64,000 bases of DNA from assembly GCA_039821145.1 (NCBI GenBank), contig JBCBOS010000003.1, positions 310,001-374,000 of the forward strand, given 5' to 3'. This document shows positions 7,770 to 16,794 of the stretch, piece by piece (the stretch's first letter is position 1; each line of letters opens with the position of its first letter). The notes below the pieces were generated by a model. That model was not told the DNA's origin. It was given only the letters and a program-made list of their open reading frames with translations, and did no database searches. The stretch comes from JBCCSZ01 sp039821145. GTDB taxonomy: Bacteria; Bacteroidota; Bacteroidia; Chitinophagales; Saprospiraceae. The position numbers and the translations under genes are program-made.

Positions 7770-10700
7770 TCAGTTGGTAAATAAGTGAATGATGCCCGTT
7801 TGTGGCTCCCCGACCATCTGACCATTTTCAAAGGCCTTGAGAAGGTAGTAATAGGCACCCTGGGGCAAGGGCTGGCCGGAATTCCCATAGGTTCCACGCC
7901 AAGGATCGCTGTTGTCGTATTGCTTGCTTTGATAGACCACATTGCCCCATCGGTTGGTGATGAGAATTTCCACTCGAGAAAAACCGCCGATTCCTTTGAT
8001 TTGCAAATCGTCGTTGACCCCATCATTGTTGAGCGTCAGGCCTTCGGGCACGTTGGGGGCACCCAGGATATCGATCTGGACCCTGGCACTGTCGCAAGGC
8101 AGATTGCAGCGGGAATCCTGTGGGCAAATGGCATAGGTAAACTCGACCGTCCCCCGGCGGTTTTCATCGATGAAGTAGCGATAGGCTTTTTCTTCTTCTA
8201 TGTACTCCAATCGGCCAAATTCAGGCTCGGAAAGCAAGACCAAGGTCGTATCGGGCAGGGCCTCAATGCCGTCGTTGAGGATCACTTCCAGGACAATTTC
8301 CTCTGAGATGCGCTGCACTACAAAGGCATCGTCGCGGGCTATGGGCCGGGCTTCTCGGGTCACGATCACCGTATCCATGGCCGCTTGTGGGCATTCGTCC
8401 ACCACCACTGTCCACACAAATACATTCTCTCCCCCCTGCAAATCCCTGGCCTGGGTGGTACTCATGCCCGGTGTACTCAGAATGGCAGAAGAAGTGGTGG
8501 ACCAAAATCCCGATCCTACCGACGGTTCCAAGGCACTCAGGCTGATGGCATCATCAGAGCAAACGACGCGATCTGCCCCCGCATCAATTTCTTCAATGGC
8601 CAAACTCAATACCTCGATGAACAGCGGTGGTGACAAACTGGACGTACAACCAGCCGAATCCCGGATGGCAAAATAGTCTCCTGTAAAGGCCGTAGATGTG
8701 GCAGTGATGGTCAAAAAGCGGTCTTCTGTAAATAGCGTATCGCCGGTGGGAAGAATCCAGCGATAATCAACACTGGAATCTGGATACAAATCTGTTACTT
8801 CCAGTTCAAAAGACTCATTTCCACAGACGATCTCCGGCCCTTGTACCGCATAGGGAGAGACGGGCTCTTTTCCAAAACTCACCTCCACCCCTGTCGATAC
8901 CGACAAGCAAGGATCATTTTCATCTGCTTGGCCACTTCCATTGTCATTGCCAGCAAGGGCGGCGATGAAATAGCTTTGCCCGAATTGCAAATTGGATTGG
9001 TAGCGAAACACCGGATCACTCGATCGAGCAAAAACGCGGCCCAATTCTCCATCGTTTCGATCGTGCAAGACAAATTCCAACACATCGTCATTGTCCAAGA
9101 CCACTCCTCCCAATAAGGTGGCCCGCACCTCTGAACGCCCACAGACAAAAAAGACCTGACTCGTGTCCATTTGCCCCGAACGGGTCTGGCAATTCAAGGG
9201 CCCCAATAACTCGAACTCTTCCATCTGTTGACAGCCATTGGCATCCGTGACCGTCAAACTGTAGGTGCCATTGCTCAAGCCTGTGATCTGGGCATCTTCG
9301 CTTCCATCAAACCATTGGATGTCGTAAGGAGGTGTTCCTCCAATGACGTTGGCACTGGCGCTGCCATCTCCGGCTCCGACCTCACTTTCTGACTCCACCT
9401 GGATCAATACGATCAAAGCAGGAGGAGAGCCCACAACAACAGTATCCAAAATGCGGCAACCGGCTTGGTCCGTGACCGTCAAAGTATAGGTAGCTGCTCG
9501 CAAATTACTGGCAATGGCTCCGTCTTGTCCATCGCTCCAATTGTACTCATAGGGAGGAAATCCATTTCGAACCTCTACAAAAGCACTTCCATCCGATTCA
9601 CCAAAACAGCTCACGGCAATGCTTTCCTCTCTCACCTTTTCCAAATTGCAAACAGCTTCTTCGATCTCGAATGTCCTGGATGCTGAGCAGTCGTTGGCAT
9701 CACTTACAGTAACACCATAGGTATTGGGAGTCAGATTGCTGATTGACAATTGATTGCCTCCCGTCGACCAAAGTACTGTATAAGGAGGAGTACCACCACT
9801 TGGTGCAACACTGGCACTGCCATCTGCCGCATTGGGCTGGCTTTCATTGGTGCTGTTTAAATTGACCAACAATTCAGTGGGCTGCAGAATTTCCAGCTCG
9901 GCAGAGTCTCGACAGCCTGCACCATCATTCACTGTCACCCCATATGTGCCTGCGGGCAAAGCATTGAGCGCAGCCGTATTGCCGCCATTGCTCCAGCTGT
10001 ATTGAAAAGGAGGCGTTCCGCCCCGGACAAAGGCCGTCGCACGACCATCTGATCCACCAAAACAACTGACATTCGATTCACTGGTCTCAAAGATTTCCAA
10101 GGTACAATTGCCCTGCCCCGCCGCTTGGATTTCCACTTCTTCACTCACAGTACAATCGTTGGCATCTGTAATTGTAACGGTGTAAATCCCAGGTGTTAAT
10201 CCATTGATCGAAGTACTGGTAGCTCCCGTTGACCAAAGAATGCCATACGGAGGAGTCCCACCGCTTGGCGCCACAGTGGCACTTCCATCTGCTGCGTTGG
10301 GTTGACTTTCATTTGTGCTGCTCAGGTTGGGCAACAATTCGTTAGGCTGGAGAATTTCCAGTTCGGCAGAGTCCAGACAACCCGCGCCGTCATTCACTGT
10401 CACCCCATAGATGCCTGCCGGCAAAGCACTGACCGAAGCCGTATTGCCGCCATTGCTCCAGCGGTATTGAAAAGGCGGTGTTCCACCCCGGACAAAGGCC
10501 GTCGCACGACCATCTGATCCATCAAAACAACTGACATTCGACTGACTGGTCTCAAAGATTTCCAAGGTACAATTGCCCTGCCCCGCCGCTCGGACTTCCA
10601 CTTCTTCACTCACCGTACAATTGTTGCCATCTGTGACGGTGACGGTGTAGAGCCCAGGTGTCAATCCATTGATCGCAGTACTGGTGGCTCCCGTTGACCA

Positions 10701-13631
10701 AAGGACGTTATAGGGGGGAGTTCCGCCACTTGCTGCTGTTGTTGCCGTTCCATCATTTGCGCCTGGACTGGTCTCATCGGTCGCACTGGCATTGGCCAAT
10801 AGCATAGGGGGATCAAGCAAGGTCAACTGTAGGGTATCGACACAATTTTGCTGATCGGTAATGCTGACCACATAGGTACCCGCGGCAAGGCCCATCAGAA
10901 CATCCCTGGTGGCTCCTGTATTCCACTGAAAGCGAAATGGCGGAAAAGTGCCATTGACGCTGATCTGAATCAGGCCGTCATTTCCACCAGCACAGCGGAT
11001 GTTCCGGACGATTGCTTCGGCGTCGAAATCACAATTTCCAAAGTCTCCTGCATCTATGAGAAAGCGCTCCTCCTCTCGGCAATCATTGGCGTCGAAGATG
11101 GTCACACTGTAACTACCCGGAGACAGTCCCGAAATACTCGTGCCCGTGGCTCCTGTTGACCAAAAAATGTTGTAAGGCGGAGTGCCACCACTGGGCATGA
11201 CCATAGCCGAGCCATCATTGGCAGTCGGAAAGCTCTCATCTGTCGTACCGAGATTGGCCAGCAGAGGATCAGGTTGGGAAATTTGAACCGAATCAATGGC
11301 AAGGCAACCTGTTACATCGCTCACCGTAACCACATAGGTTCCTGCTGACAGTCCTGTCTGAAGATCGGTCTGAGCACCATTGTTCCACAGATAGCTGTAG
11401 GGGGGCAGTCCCCCTGTTGGAGTGACTTGTACCAGGCCACTTTGGTCTCCATTGCACAACAAATCCCTGCCACTGATGTCTGCAATCACCAACCCACATC
11501 CAAAAGAAGCAACCCTGGCCCGAGTGGTCACCGAACAATCGTTGGCATCTGTGAGGGTGAGAGAGTAAATACCTGGGACCAGGTTGGTGATGATGCTGTC
11601 TGTCGCACCAGTGGACCACAAATAGGCATAGGGTGGCGTTCCACCGGAGGGATTGGCAGCGATGGTGCCATCATTGGCATTGAAGCCTGTCTCGGGCGTA
11701 GCGATTGGATCGGCTTGCAGCTGTGGTGGCTCTGGCAATACAATGACCAAGGTATCCCGACAACTGGCGCTGTCAGAGACAATGAGGGTGTAAGTTCCTG
11801 CGACCAAGTTTTCAATGCTGGCCGTGCTGTCCCCTGTATTCCATTCGTAGAAAACGGTATCTACCTGCCCGCTCGTCTGAATTTGAATCCGACCATTGGC
11901 GTCCCCAAAGCACAATAGAGAATCAATCTGTGTCGAATCAATTTCAATCTGCAATTGGCAGCCAAACGGATTGACCGTCACTGTGTCCACTATCAAACAA
12001 TCATTGGCATCACTGACACTCACGATGTAATCTCCCGGTGCCAAGCCGGTGATCTGTCGATTCCGTTGACCGGTAGACCAAAAAACGAGGTATGGCGTCG
12101 TTCCCCCACTGGGCGCAACACTGGCCGTTCCATCATTGGCATCCACATCCGTTTCTGCCGTCGCAGTGGCATTAGAGAGCAATTGGGCCGGCTGAACCAG
12201 CTCGAAGTTTTCCGTTAGGCTGCAATCGTTGTCATCTGTGATCGTCAACTCGTATCGACCCGCCGCCAGGTTGTCAATGGTAGAAGTTGTGGCGCCGGTA
12301 GACCAAAGAAAGCGAAAAGGCCGTTGCCCGCCAATGGGTCGAACGGTAATCTGTCCGCTGCTGTCTCCAAAACAAAATGGATTGTCCAATTGAATGTCTA
12401 TGTCGATGGCATCCGGCTCGTCAATATTGATCTCGACATCGGTTTCACAGCCATTGGCATCTATCACTTCCACTGTGTACAGGCCTGGCTCCAAATCGGT
12501 GATCAACGAATCGGTGGGACCATGTGTCCAAATAAAGGAATAAGGGGGCGTTCCTCCCTCTACCACCGCATCGATCCGGCCATCGTCAGCCCCATTGCAA
12601 CTGATGTCCTGCTTAACTAAGGTCACTACCAAAGGATCTGGCTCACTGATGGTAATGCTGCTGGCGTTGAAGCATTGGAGGGCATCAAAAACTGTCACCC
12701 CATACGAACCAGCACTCAGGCCGCTGTTGATCGGTCCAGTCGTTCCATCAGACCAAAAAAAGGTGTAGGGAGCCGTGCCACCAGTCACGATGGCCGTTGC
12801 GGAGCCATCTGCTTGATTGCTGCAACTGACATCATTGACAACGAAAATGAACTCCAGAGAATCTGGCTCTGAAATGACAAAGGATTCCACCTGTTGACAC
12901 TGAATGCCATCCGTTAGGGTAACCGAATAAATACCTGGCGCCAGTCCATTGACCGAATTCCCGGTAACGCCGTTGGACCAGACAAAATTATAAGGCAAAA
13001 CCCCACCAATGGCACGCGCCACCGCTCCCCCCTCGTTGGTCCCAAAGCAATTCCCATTGAAGGGACTGACCTGCAGAATCAACTCAGGAGGGCTCAGAAT
13101 GCGGAAAAAGTCCTCTATGTTACAGCCATTGGCATCCGTTACTGTAACGCCATAGCTTCCTGGAGCGAGATTGGCGATGGAGGCATCCATCCCTCCGTTG
13201 GACCAATTGTATCTGTAGGGAGGTGTTCCCCCCAGCGGGCTTGCTGTGGCTCTCCCATCCATGGCGCCAAAGCAACTGACATTGGTAGTCGTCAAATCGA
13301 ACTCCAAGGGGAATGGCTGCGTAATGGTCACGGATGCACTTCCTTGATTTTGCAAGCGATCAAACACCTGGACTCGATAGGTCCCCGGTCCCAAATTGGT
13401 CAAAATGGAGTCCGTGGCGTTCAGCATGGGCCAGAAAAAATTGTACGGTCCTGTCCCACCCTGTGGCACCACTGCGGCCCGCCCGTCATTGGCATCAAAA
13501 CAACTGACATTGGTTTGCTCGATGGTAACGGGAAAATTCTGTGCCGACAATGCCGTTGTGAACAGGCAGAGCAGGAGGAGCAGCCAGTTTTTTCGTCGAA
13601 TGAATTTGTTTTTTGTCGTCTTCAATCTCAT
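7770..13631 (-). CDS. Giant SprB-repeat surface adhesin with gliding-motility C-terminal domain
   Basis: A 1953-residue secreted protein: basic N-terminus and signal peptide (LLLLLCLFTTALSAQ). Residues ~35-1475 hold 19 SprB repeats of 70-80 residues, each with a GGTPPY-type turn, W-S-x-G, LxPGxYxVTVTD and a closing Cys. Residues ~1480-1860 hold Ig/PKD-like and cadherin-like domains. The last ~90 residues (NNDGVNDDLQIKGI..., ITNRWGNVVYQS, LPQGAYYYLLKA) are the CHU_C / TIGR04131 gliding-motility-associated domain, a type B T9SS sorting signal. Predicted T9SS export and cell-surface display for adhesion or gliding. It lies 21 bp after the caspase gene and overlaps porP, which suggests one operon. 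Confidence 0.9.
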   Translation of the reverse strand: MRLKTTKNKFIRRKNWLLLLLCLFTTALSAQNFPVTIEQTNVSCFDANDGRAAVVPQGGTGPYNFFWPMLNATDSILTNLGPGTYRVQVFDRLQNQGSASVTITQPFPLEFDLTTTNVSCFGAMDGRATASPLGGTPPYRYNWSNGGMDASIANLAPGSYGVTVTDANGCNIEDFFRILSPPELILQVSPFNGNCFGTNEGGAVARAIGGVLPYNFVWSNGVTGNSVNGLAPGIYSVTLTDGIQCQQVESFVISEPDSLEFIFVVNDVSCSNQADGSATAIVTGGTAPYTFFWSDGTTGPINSGLSAGSYGVTVFDALQCFNASSITISEPDPLVVTLVKQDISCNGADDGRIDAVVEGGTPPYSFIWTHGPTDSLITDLEPGLYTVEVIDANGCETDVEINIDEPDAIDIDIQLDNPFCFGDSSGQITVRPIGGQRPFRFLWSTGATTSTIDNLAAGRYELTITDDNDCSLTENFELVQPAQLLSNATATAETDVDANDGTASVAPSGGTTPYLVFWSTGQRNRQITGLAPGDYIVSVSDANDCLIVDTVTVNPFGCQLQIEIDSTQIDSLLCFGDANGRIQIQTSGQVDTVFYEWNTGDSTASIENLVAGTYTLIVSDSASCRDTLVIVLPEPPQLQADPIATPETGFNANDGTIAANPSGGTPPYAYLWSTGATDSIITNLVPGIYSLTLTDANDCSVTTRARVASFGCGLVIADISGRDLLCNGDQSGLVQVTPTGGLPPYSYLWNNGAQTDLQTGLSAGTYVVTVSDVTGCLAIDSVQISQPDPLLANLGTTDESFPTANDGSAMVMPSGGTPPYNIFWSTGATGTSISGLSPGSYSVTIFDANDCREEERFLIDAGDFGNCDFDAEAIVRNIRCAGGNDGLIQISVNGTFPPFRFQWNTGATRDVLMGLAAGTYVVSITDQQNCVDTLQLTLLDPPMLLANASATDETSPGANDGTATTAASGGTPPYNVLWSTGATSTAINGLTPGLYTVTVTDGNNCTVSEEVEVRAAGQGNCTLEIFETSQSNVSCFDGSDGRATAFVRGGTPPFQYRWSNGGNTASVSALPAGIYGVTVNDGAGCLDSAELEILQPNELLPNLSSTNESQPNAADGSATVAPSGGTPPYGILWSTGATSTSINGLTPGIYTVTITDANDCTVSEEVEIQAAGQGNCTLEIFETSESNVSCFGGSDGRATAFVRGGTPPFQYSWSNGGNTAALNALPAGTYGVTVNDGAGCRDSAELEILQPTELLVNLNSTNESQPNAADGSASVAPSGGTPPYTVLWSTGGNQLSISNLTPNTYGVTVSDANDCSASRTFEIEEAVCNLEKVREESIAVSCFGESDGSAFVEVRNGFPPYEYNWSDGQDGAIASNLRAATYTLTVTDQAGCRILDTVVVGSPPALIVLIQVESESEVGAGDGSASANVIGGTPPYDIQWFDGSEDAQITGLSNGTYSLTVTDANGCQQMEEFELLGPLNCQTRSGQMDTSQVFFVCGRSEVRATLLGGVVLDNDDVLEFVLHDRNDGELGRVFARSSDPVFRYQSNLQFGQSYFIAALAGNDNGSGQADENDPCLSVSTGVEVSFGKEPVSPYAVQGPEIVCGNESFELEVTDLYPDSSVDYRWILPTGDTLFTEDRFLTITATSTAFTGDYFAIRDSAGCTSSLSPPLFIEVLSLAIEEIDAGADRVVCSDDAISLSALEPSVGSGFWSTTSSAILSTPGMSTTQARDLQGGENVFVWTVVVDECPQAAMDTVIVTREARPIARDDAFVVQRISEEIVLEVILNDGIEALPDTTLVLLSEPEFGRLEYIEEEKAYRYFIDENRRGTVEFTYAICPQDSRCNLPCDSARVQIDILGAPNVPEGLTLNNDGVNDDLQIKGIGGFSRVEILITNRWGNVVYQSKQYDNSDPWRGTYGNSGQPLPQGAYYYLLKAFENGQMVGEPQTGIIHLFTN
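9831..10760 (-). repeat. 465-bp near-identical tandem duplication inside the SprB-repeat gene
   Basis: The segment from about 9831 to 10295 and the next one from about 10296 to 10760 align at an exact offset of 465 bp (155 codons, two SprB repeats). Long runs are identical or differ by single bases; for example the stretch around 10021-10130 recurs at 10486-10595. The other repeats of the gene are much more diverged, so this pair is a recent in-frame duplication or is kept alike by gene conversion. Such units allow repeat-number change by recombination. Confidence 0.85.
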
Positions 13632-13652
13632 GGTCTTAGGGGAATTCTGGGA

Positions 13653-16643
13653 TTAATCTAATCTGTAAAGGGGAATATCTCTGTCGAACTGGTTTTCAGG
13701 CATGTAGGGCACTTGGGTGGTCGGAGCGTTGGGCAATTGGCTCTTGACCAGATTGGGCACCCGTCTTTGCAAAAAGGAATACACCTCTTGTAGGCGAATG
13801 ATGCCGTCTTTGTTGGTATCGGCCTGGAAGCTCCCATTTTCGTCCGTACAAAGCTTGTTGGAGAAGGCTTCCAGCAAGGCCTCTGTGAAGGCTCCATTTT
13901 CCCAGGCCTGGTCTTCATAGGACAATTCCGTGCTCCGGCAGGAGGTCAGGGTTGCCAGTCCGGGTTGTGCCTTGGCCAGGTCGATGACCGCCTGGGAGAG
14001 GTTGGCAAAATCGCTTTTGGAACTGGCCGCCCCACTGTGGCAGGCATCCAGGAAGACAATCTTTTTGCAGTCAATTTGTGCCAATGGGTCGATGATGTCG
14101 GTTTTGAAGTCGATGGAGATGTGCTCGTATTTGGAGTTGTAGTTGCTTTGCAAAATCTTGAAGCGATTCTGAGAGACTTTTCCATGGGAAGAAATGAATA
14201 CCAAAAGCACATCATTGTCAGTGATCAGTTGATCTTTGTATTGGTAGACCAAGTCGTAGACCGACTGTTGAATGCTCGTCAGGGTGGTCTGCTCTGGTAG
14301 ATTCAGCTTGCGGGTAAATACATTGGCGAAGAGCTTGTCTGGTCCGGACTGTTGTCGGAAGGCCTCGGCAATGTCGGCGGCATCCTTGGAGGTGTACTTG
14401 AGGTCGGGATGGTTGGGGCCGATGGTGAGCAGGTGTAAATTGCCTTTGCGAGGCTCAAAATTGACTTCCAGGGTTTGAGACAATTGGCCACTAACGGCAA
14501 CTTGCAACTGGTTGACACCTCGCTTGAGGGGGACTTTGTTGCGATAGGTATAGGTGTACTGCTGATCGCTCTTCTTGGGAGGCGACAAATCCTCTTCATC
14601 AAATTTGCTGCCCTCCATGTCACTGCCGTTGACGCGCAGGCGAAAATCTTCGGGTTGCAAGGGCGAGCCGGAAACCACCGTCATTTTGAACTCGATTTGG
14701 TCTTCCGAGCGGTTGATCTTATTGGTGCCCAATTCGTGCGGGGCTGGATCGGTCCAAATCATGATGGGGCCACCAGCCAGTGGATTGCTGCCTCCCGCGG
14801 CAGACCAGTTGATGGTTTTGCGGACCTTCTCCTGGCCATTTTCACTGATCACACAAACGATCCCCAGTTTTTTGTCTGTTTGGGCGGAGGGTCGAAAGGC
14901 GAAAGTCGACTCTTTGCTGGACAAGGGAAGAATGCCTCCCAAGCTTTGGATGGCAGGGCTTTTGGCCGTGAGTTGATCGGGATGGATGAAGTGTATGTTG
15001 ACTTTTTGGGTGGGAAAATCTCCGGTGTTGTCCACTTTGACCACCAATTGAATGTCATCAGAATTTTTGCTGTCCACAAATCGAAAATCTCCCAATTCCA
15101 AATTCGCTGGTTTGGGCGACTTGGACTGGATCACGGTTTGAAAGTTTTGCAATTGTTTGCTGCCGGAAAAGACACTCAAAGCGACAGTGTGTTCGGCAGA
15201 ATTCAGTTGGCTTCCTCCCTGCACCGGAATGCGCACCACGCGACTTTCACCCGCCTTGAGCCGACCGATGTAATTGCTGGTCCACAGAGCAAAGTCAGAA
15301 GAAGCCGTGGTCTTATTGGCGCTGACTTGCACGTTGGAAATGTCGATGCTGCTTTTGTTTTCTAGTTGGAAGGACAAATACGTTCGCTCCGAGGGCTTGA
15401 GTTGGCCATCATTGGTGTGCAAGGTCACCTGTCCAGCCGATACCTGCAGCACTTCCCGCGCCCCTGCCAAGGCCGAGTTGCCATTGTAGGGATCAGAAAA
15501 GCGCGCCAGCCAGCCATCGTCGCCAGAGCCACTGATGGTCCCTGCTGCCACCATGCTGCCATCAAATAGACGACAGACCGATTTGCCAACATCTTTCTTG
15601 TCGCTGCCAAAGTTTTGTTCCCACTGCCGATACCCCCCAGCATCTGTCTTGACCACGAGAATGCGAGGATGGCGAGCCCCTTTGCGGTGTGACTTGGTAG
15701 ACCCCACGATCAAAAAGCCCCCATCGTCCGTCTGTGCCAAGCCATTGGCCAAGTCAGCATCTTTGCCGCCAAAGGTCTTTTCCCATTGCCGAAAACCGTC
15801 CCGTCCCACTTTTACCACCCAGGCGTCGAGATCTCCAGCCCCTTTGGAACGCGTCAGTCCACTGATGGCATAGCCTCCGTCTTGGGTGTAAATGACATCG
15901 GTTGCTTCCTCCCAGCCTTTCTCCCCAAAGAATCGCTCCCACTGACTGCGGCCTGCTGCATCCACCTTGGCCAGCCAAATATCGCCAGCCCGGCGGGCAG
16001 AGGATTTCCGGGTGTTTCCCGTCAGTACCACACCCCCATCTGCCCCAATGGCCATTCCCGTGATGTTGTCGTAGCGCCCCTTTCCAATGATCGTTTCCCA
16101 GACCAGCTTTCGCTCCAGCATTTTGGCCACACAAACGACTCCGTCTTTGTATCCAGCCAGCACCAAACTGCCATCGGGCAGCAAATCGATGCATTCCCAA
16201 CTGTCGTTTTCCTTCCCGCCAGAGGCTTGCTCCCACAGCAATTCGCCATGCTCATCGACCGCCACCAACCAGGCATCCTTCTTCCCTTTGGCATTGGTCT
16301 CCGTAAAGCCAGCCAATAGAAAGCCGCCATCGAAGGTCTGCACGATGGACTTGAACTCCTCCCCTTTTTTGCCACCAAATTGCTTTCGCTCGATGATGCT
16401 TCCAGTACTGAAATCTAATTTGACCAATAAGCCATCCTCTCCTCCCGCGCTCTGGGTCGAACTCTTGCCAACGGCCATCAAATGGCCATTCGTCGCTTCG
16501 ATGATGTGGTTGATTTGTTCATTTCCCTTGCCCTCGACCGATTGCTCCCAGGTCTGTGTCATGGTCTGCGACAGAGAGGGAAAGGCCAACGCCAGGGCCA
16601 GCAGTAGGTGAATGGAAGTGAGTACGCAGTGGTAAGATTTCAT
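13653..16643 (-). CDS. Secreted caspase-family (C14) protease with N-terminal beta-propeller
   Basis: A 996-residue protein starting at MKSYHCVLTS (signal peptide ending LSQ); an upstream extension to 16775 is rejected because it precedes the signal. Residues ~25-400 hold seven repeats of the form DGGFxxAGxT...DAWLVKxDxxGxxxWExxFGG, consistent with a seven-bladed propeller. Ig-like beta domains follow to ~740. The caspase domain has catalytic His820 in ISSHG and Cys868 in FLDACHSG. After it, DTNKDGIIRLQE (~945) is an EF-hand-like calcium loop. No T9SS tail is visible, so it probably stays periplasmic or outer-membrane associated. Substrate unknown. It sits between the CHAT gene (151-bp gap) and the SprB gene (21-bp gap), probably one operon. 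Confidence 0.85.
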   Translation of the reverse strand: MKSYHCVLTSIHLLLALALAFPSLSQTMTQTWEQSVEGKGNEQINHIIEATNGHLMAVGKSSTQSAGGEDGLLVKLDFSTGSIIERKQFGGKKGEEFKSIVQTFDGGFLLAGFTETNAKGKKDAWLVAVDEHGELLWEQASGGKENDSWECIDLLPDGSLVLAGYKDGVVCVAKMLERKLVWETIIGKGRYDNITGMAIGADGGVVLTGNTRKSSARRAGDIWLAKVDAAGRSQWERFFGEKGWEEATDVIYTQDGGYAISGLTRSKGAGDLDAWVVKVGRDGFRQWEKTFGGKDADLANGLAQTDDGGFLIVGSTKSHRKGARHPRILVVKTDAGGYRQWEQNFGSDKKDVGKSVCRLFDGSMVAAGTISGSGDDGWLARFSDPYNGNSALAGAREVLQVSAGQVTLHTNDGQLKPSERTYLSFQLENKSSIDISNVQVSANKTTASSDFALWTSNYIGRLKAGESRVVRIPVQGGSQLNSAEHTVALSVFSGSKQLQNFQTVIQSKSPKPANLELGDFRFVDSKNSDDIQLVVKVDNTGDFPTQKVNIHFIHPDQLTAKSPAIQSLGGILPLSSKESTFAFRPSAQTDKKLGIVCVISENGQEKVRKTINWSAAGGSNPLAGGPIMIWTDPAPHELGTNKINRSEDQIEFKMTVVSGSPLQPEDFRLRVNGSDMEGSKFDEEDLSPPKKSDQQYTYTYRNKVPLKRGVNQLQVAVSGQLSQTLEVNFEPRKGNLHLLTIGPNHPDLKYTSKDAADIAEAFRQQSGPDKLFANVFTRKLNLPEQTTLTSIQQSVYDLVYQYKDQLITDNDVLLVFISSHGKVSQNRFKILQSNYNSKYEHISIDFKTDIIDPLAQIDCKKIVFLDACHSGAASSKSDFANLSQAVIDLAKAQPGLATLTSCRSTELSYEDQAWENGAFTEALLEAFSNKLCTDENGSFQADTNKDGIIRLQEVYSFLQRRVPNLVKSQLPNAPTTQVPYMPENQFDRDIPLYRLD

Positions 16644-16794
16644 GTCAAAAGATCTTGTTTTGTATACACTTGTGTCTTGAGATTGGAAAATGTCATCCGT
16701 TCGCCCCAAAAAAATCATTTTTTTCTCAAAGCATTCAATGGCGATGGGACAGGTGCGCACGATGGGGAAGATCAATGCAGGGAACGAGGTGAGC

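Noticed and set aside
7770..13631. Regular repeats resembling a CRISPR or satellite array
   Set aside because: They are in-frame protein repeats of about 70-80 residues with diverged DNA, not short direct repeats with spacers.
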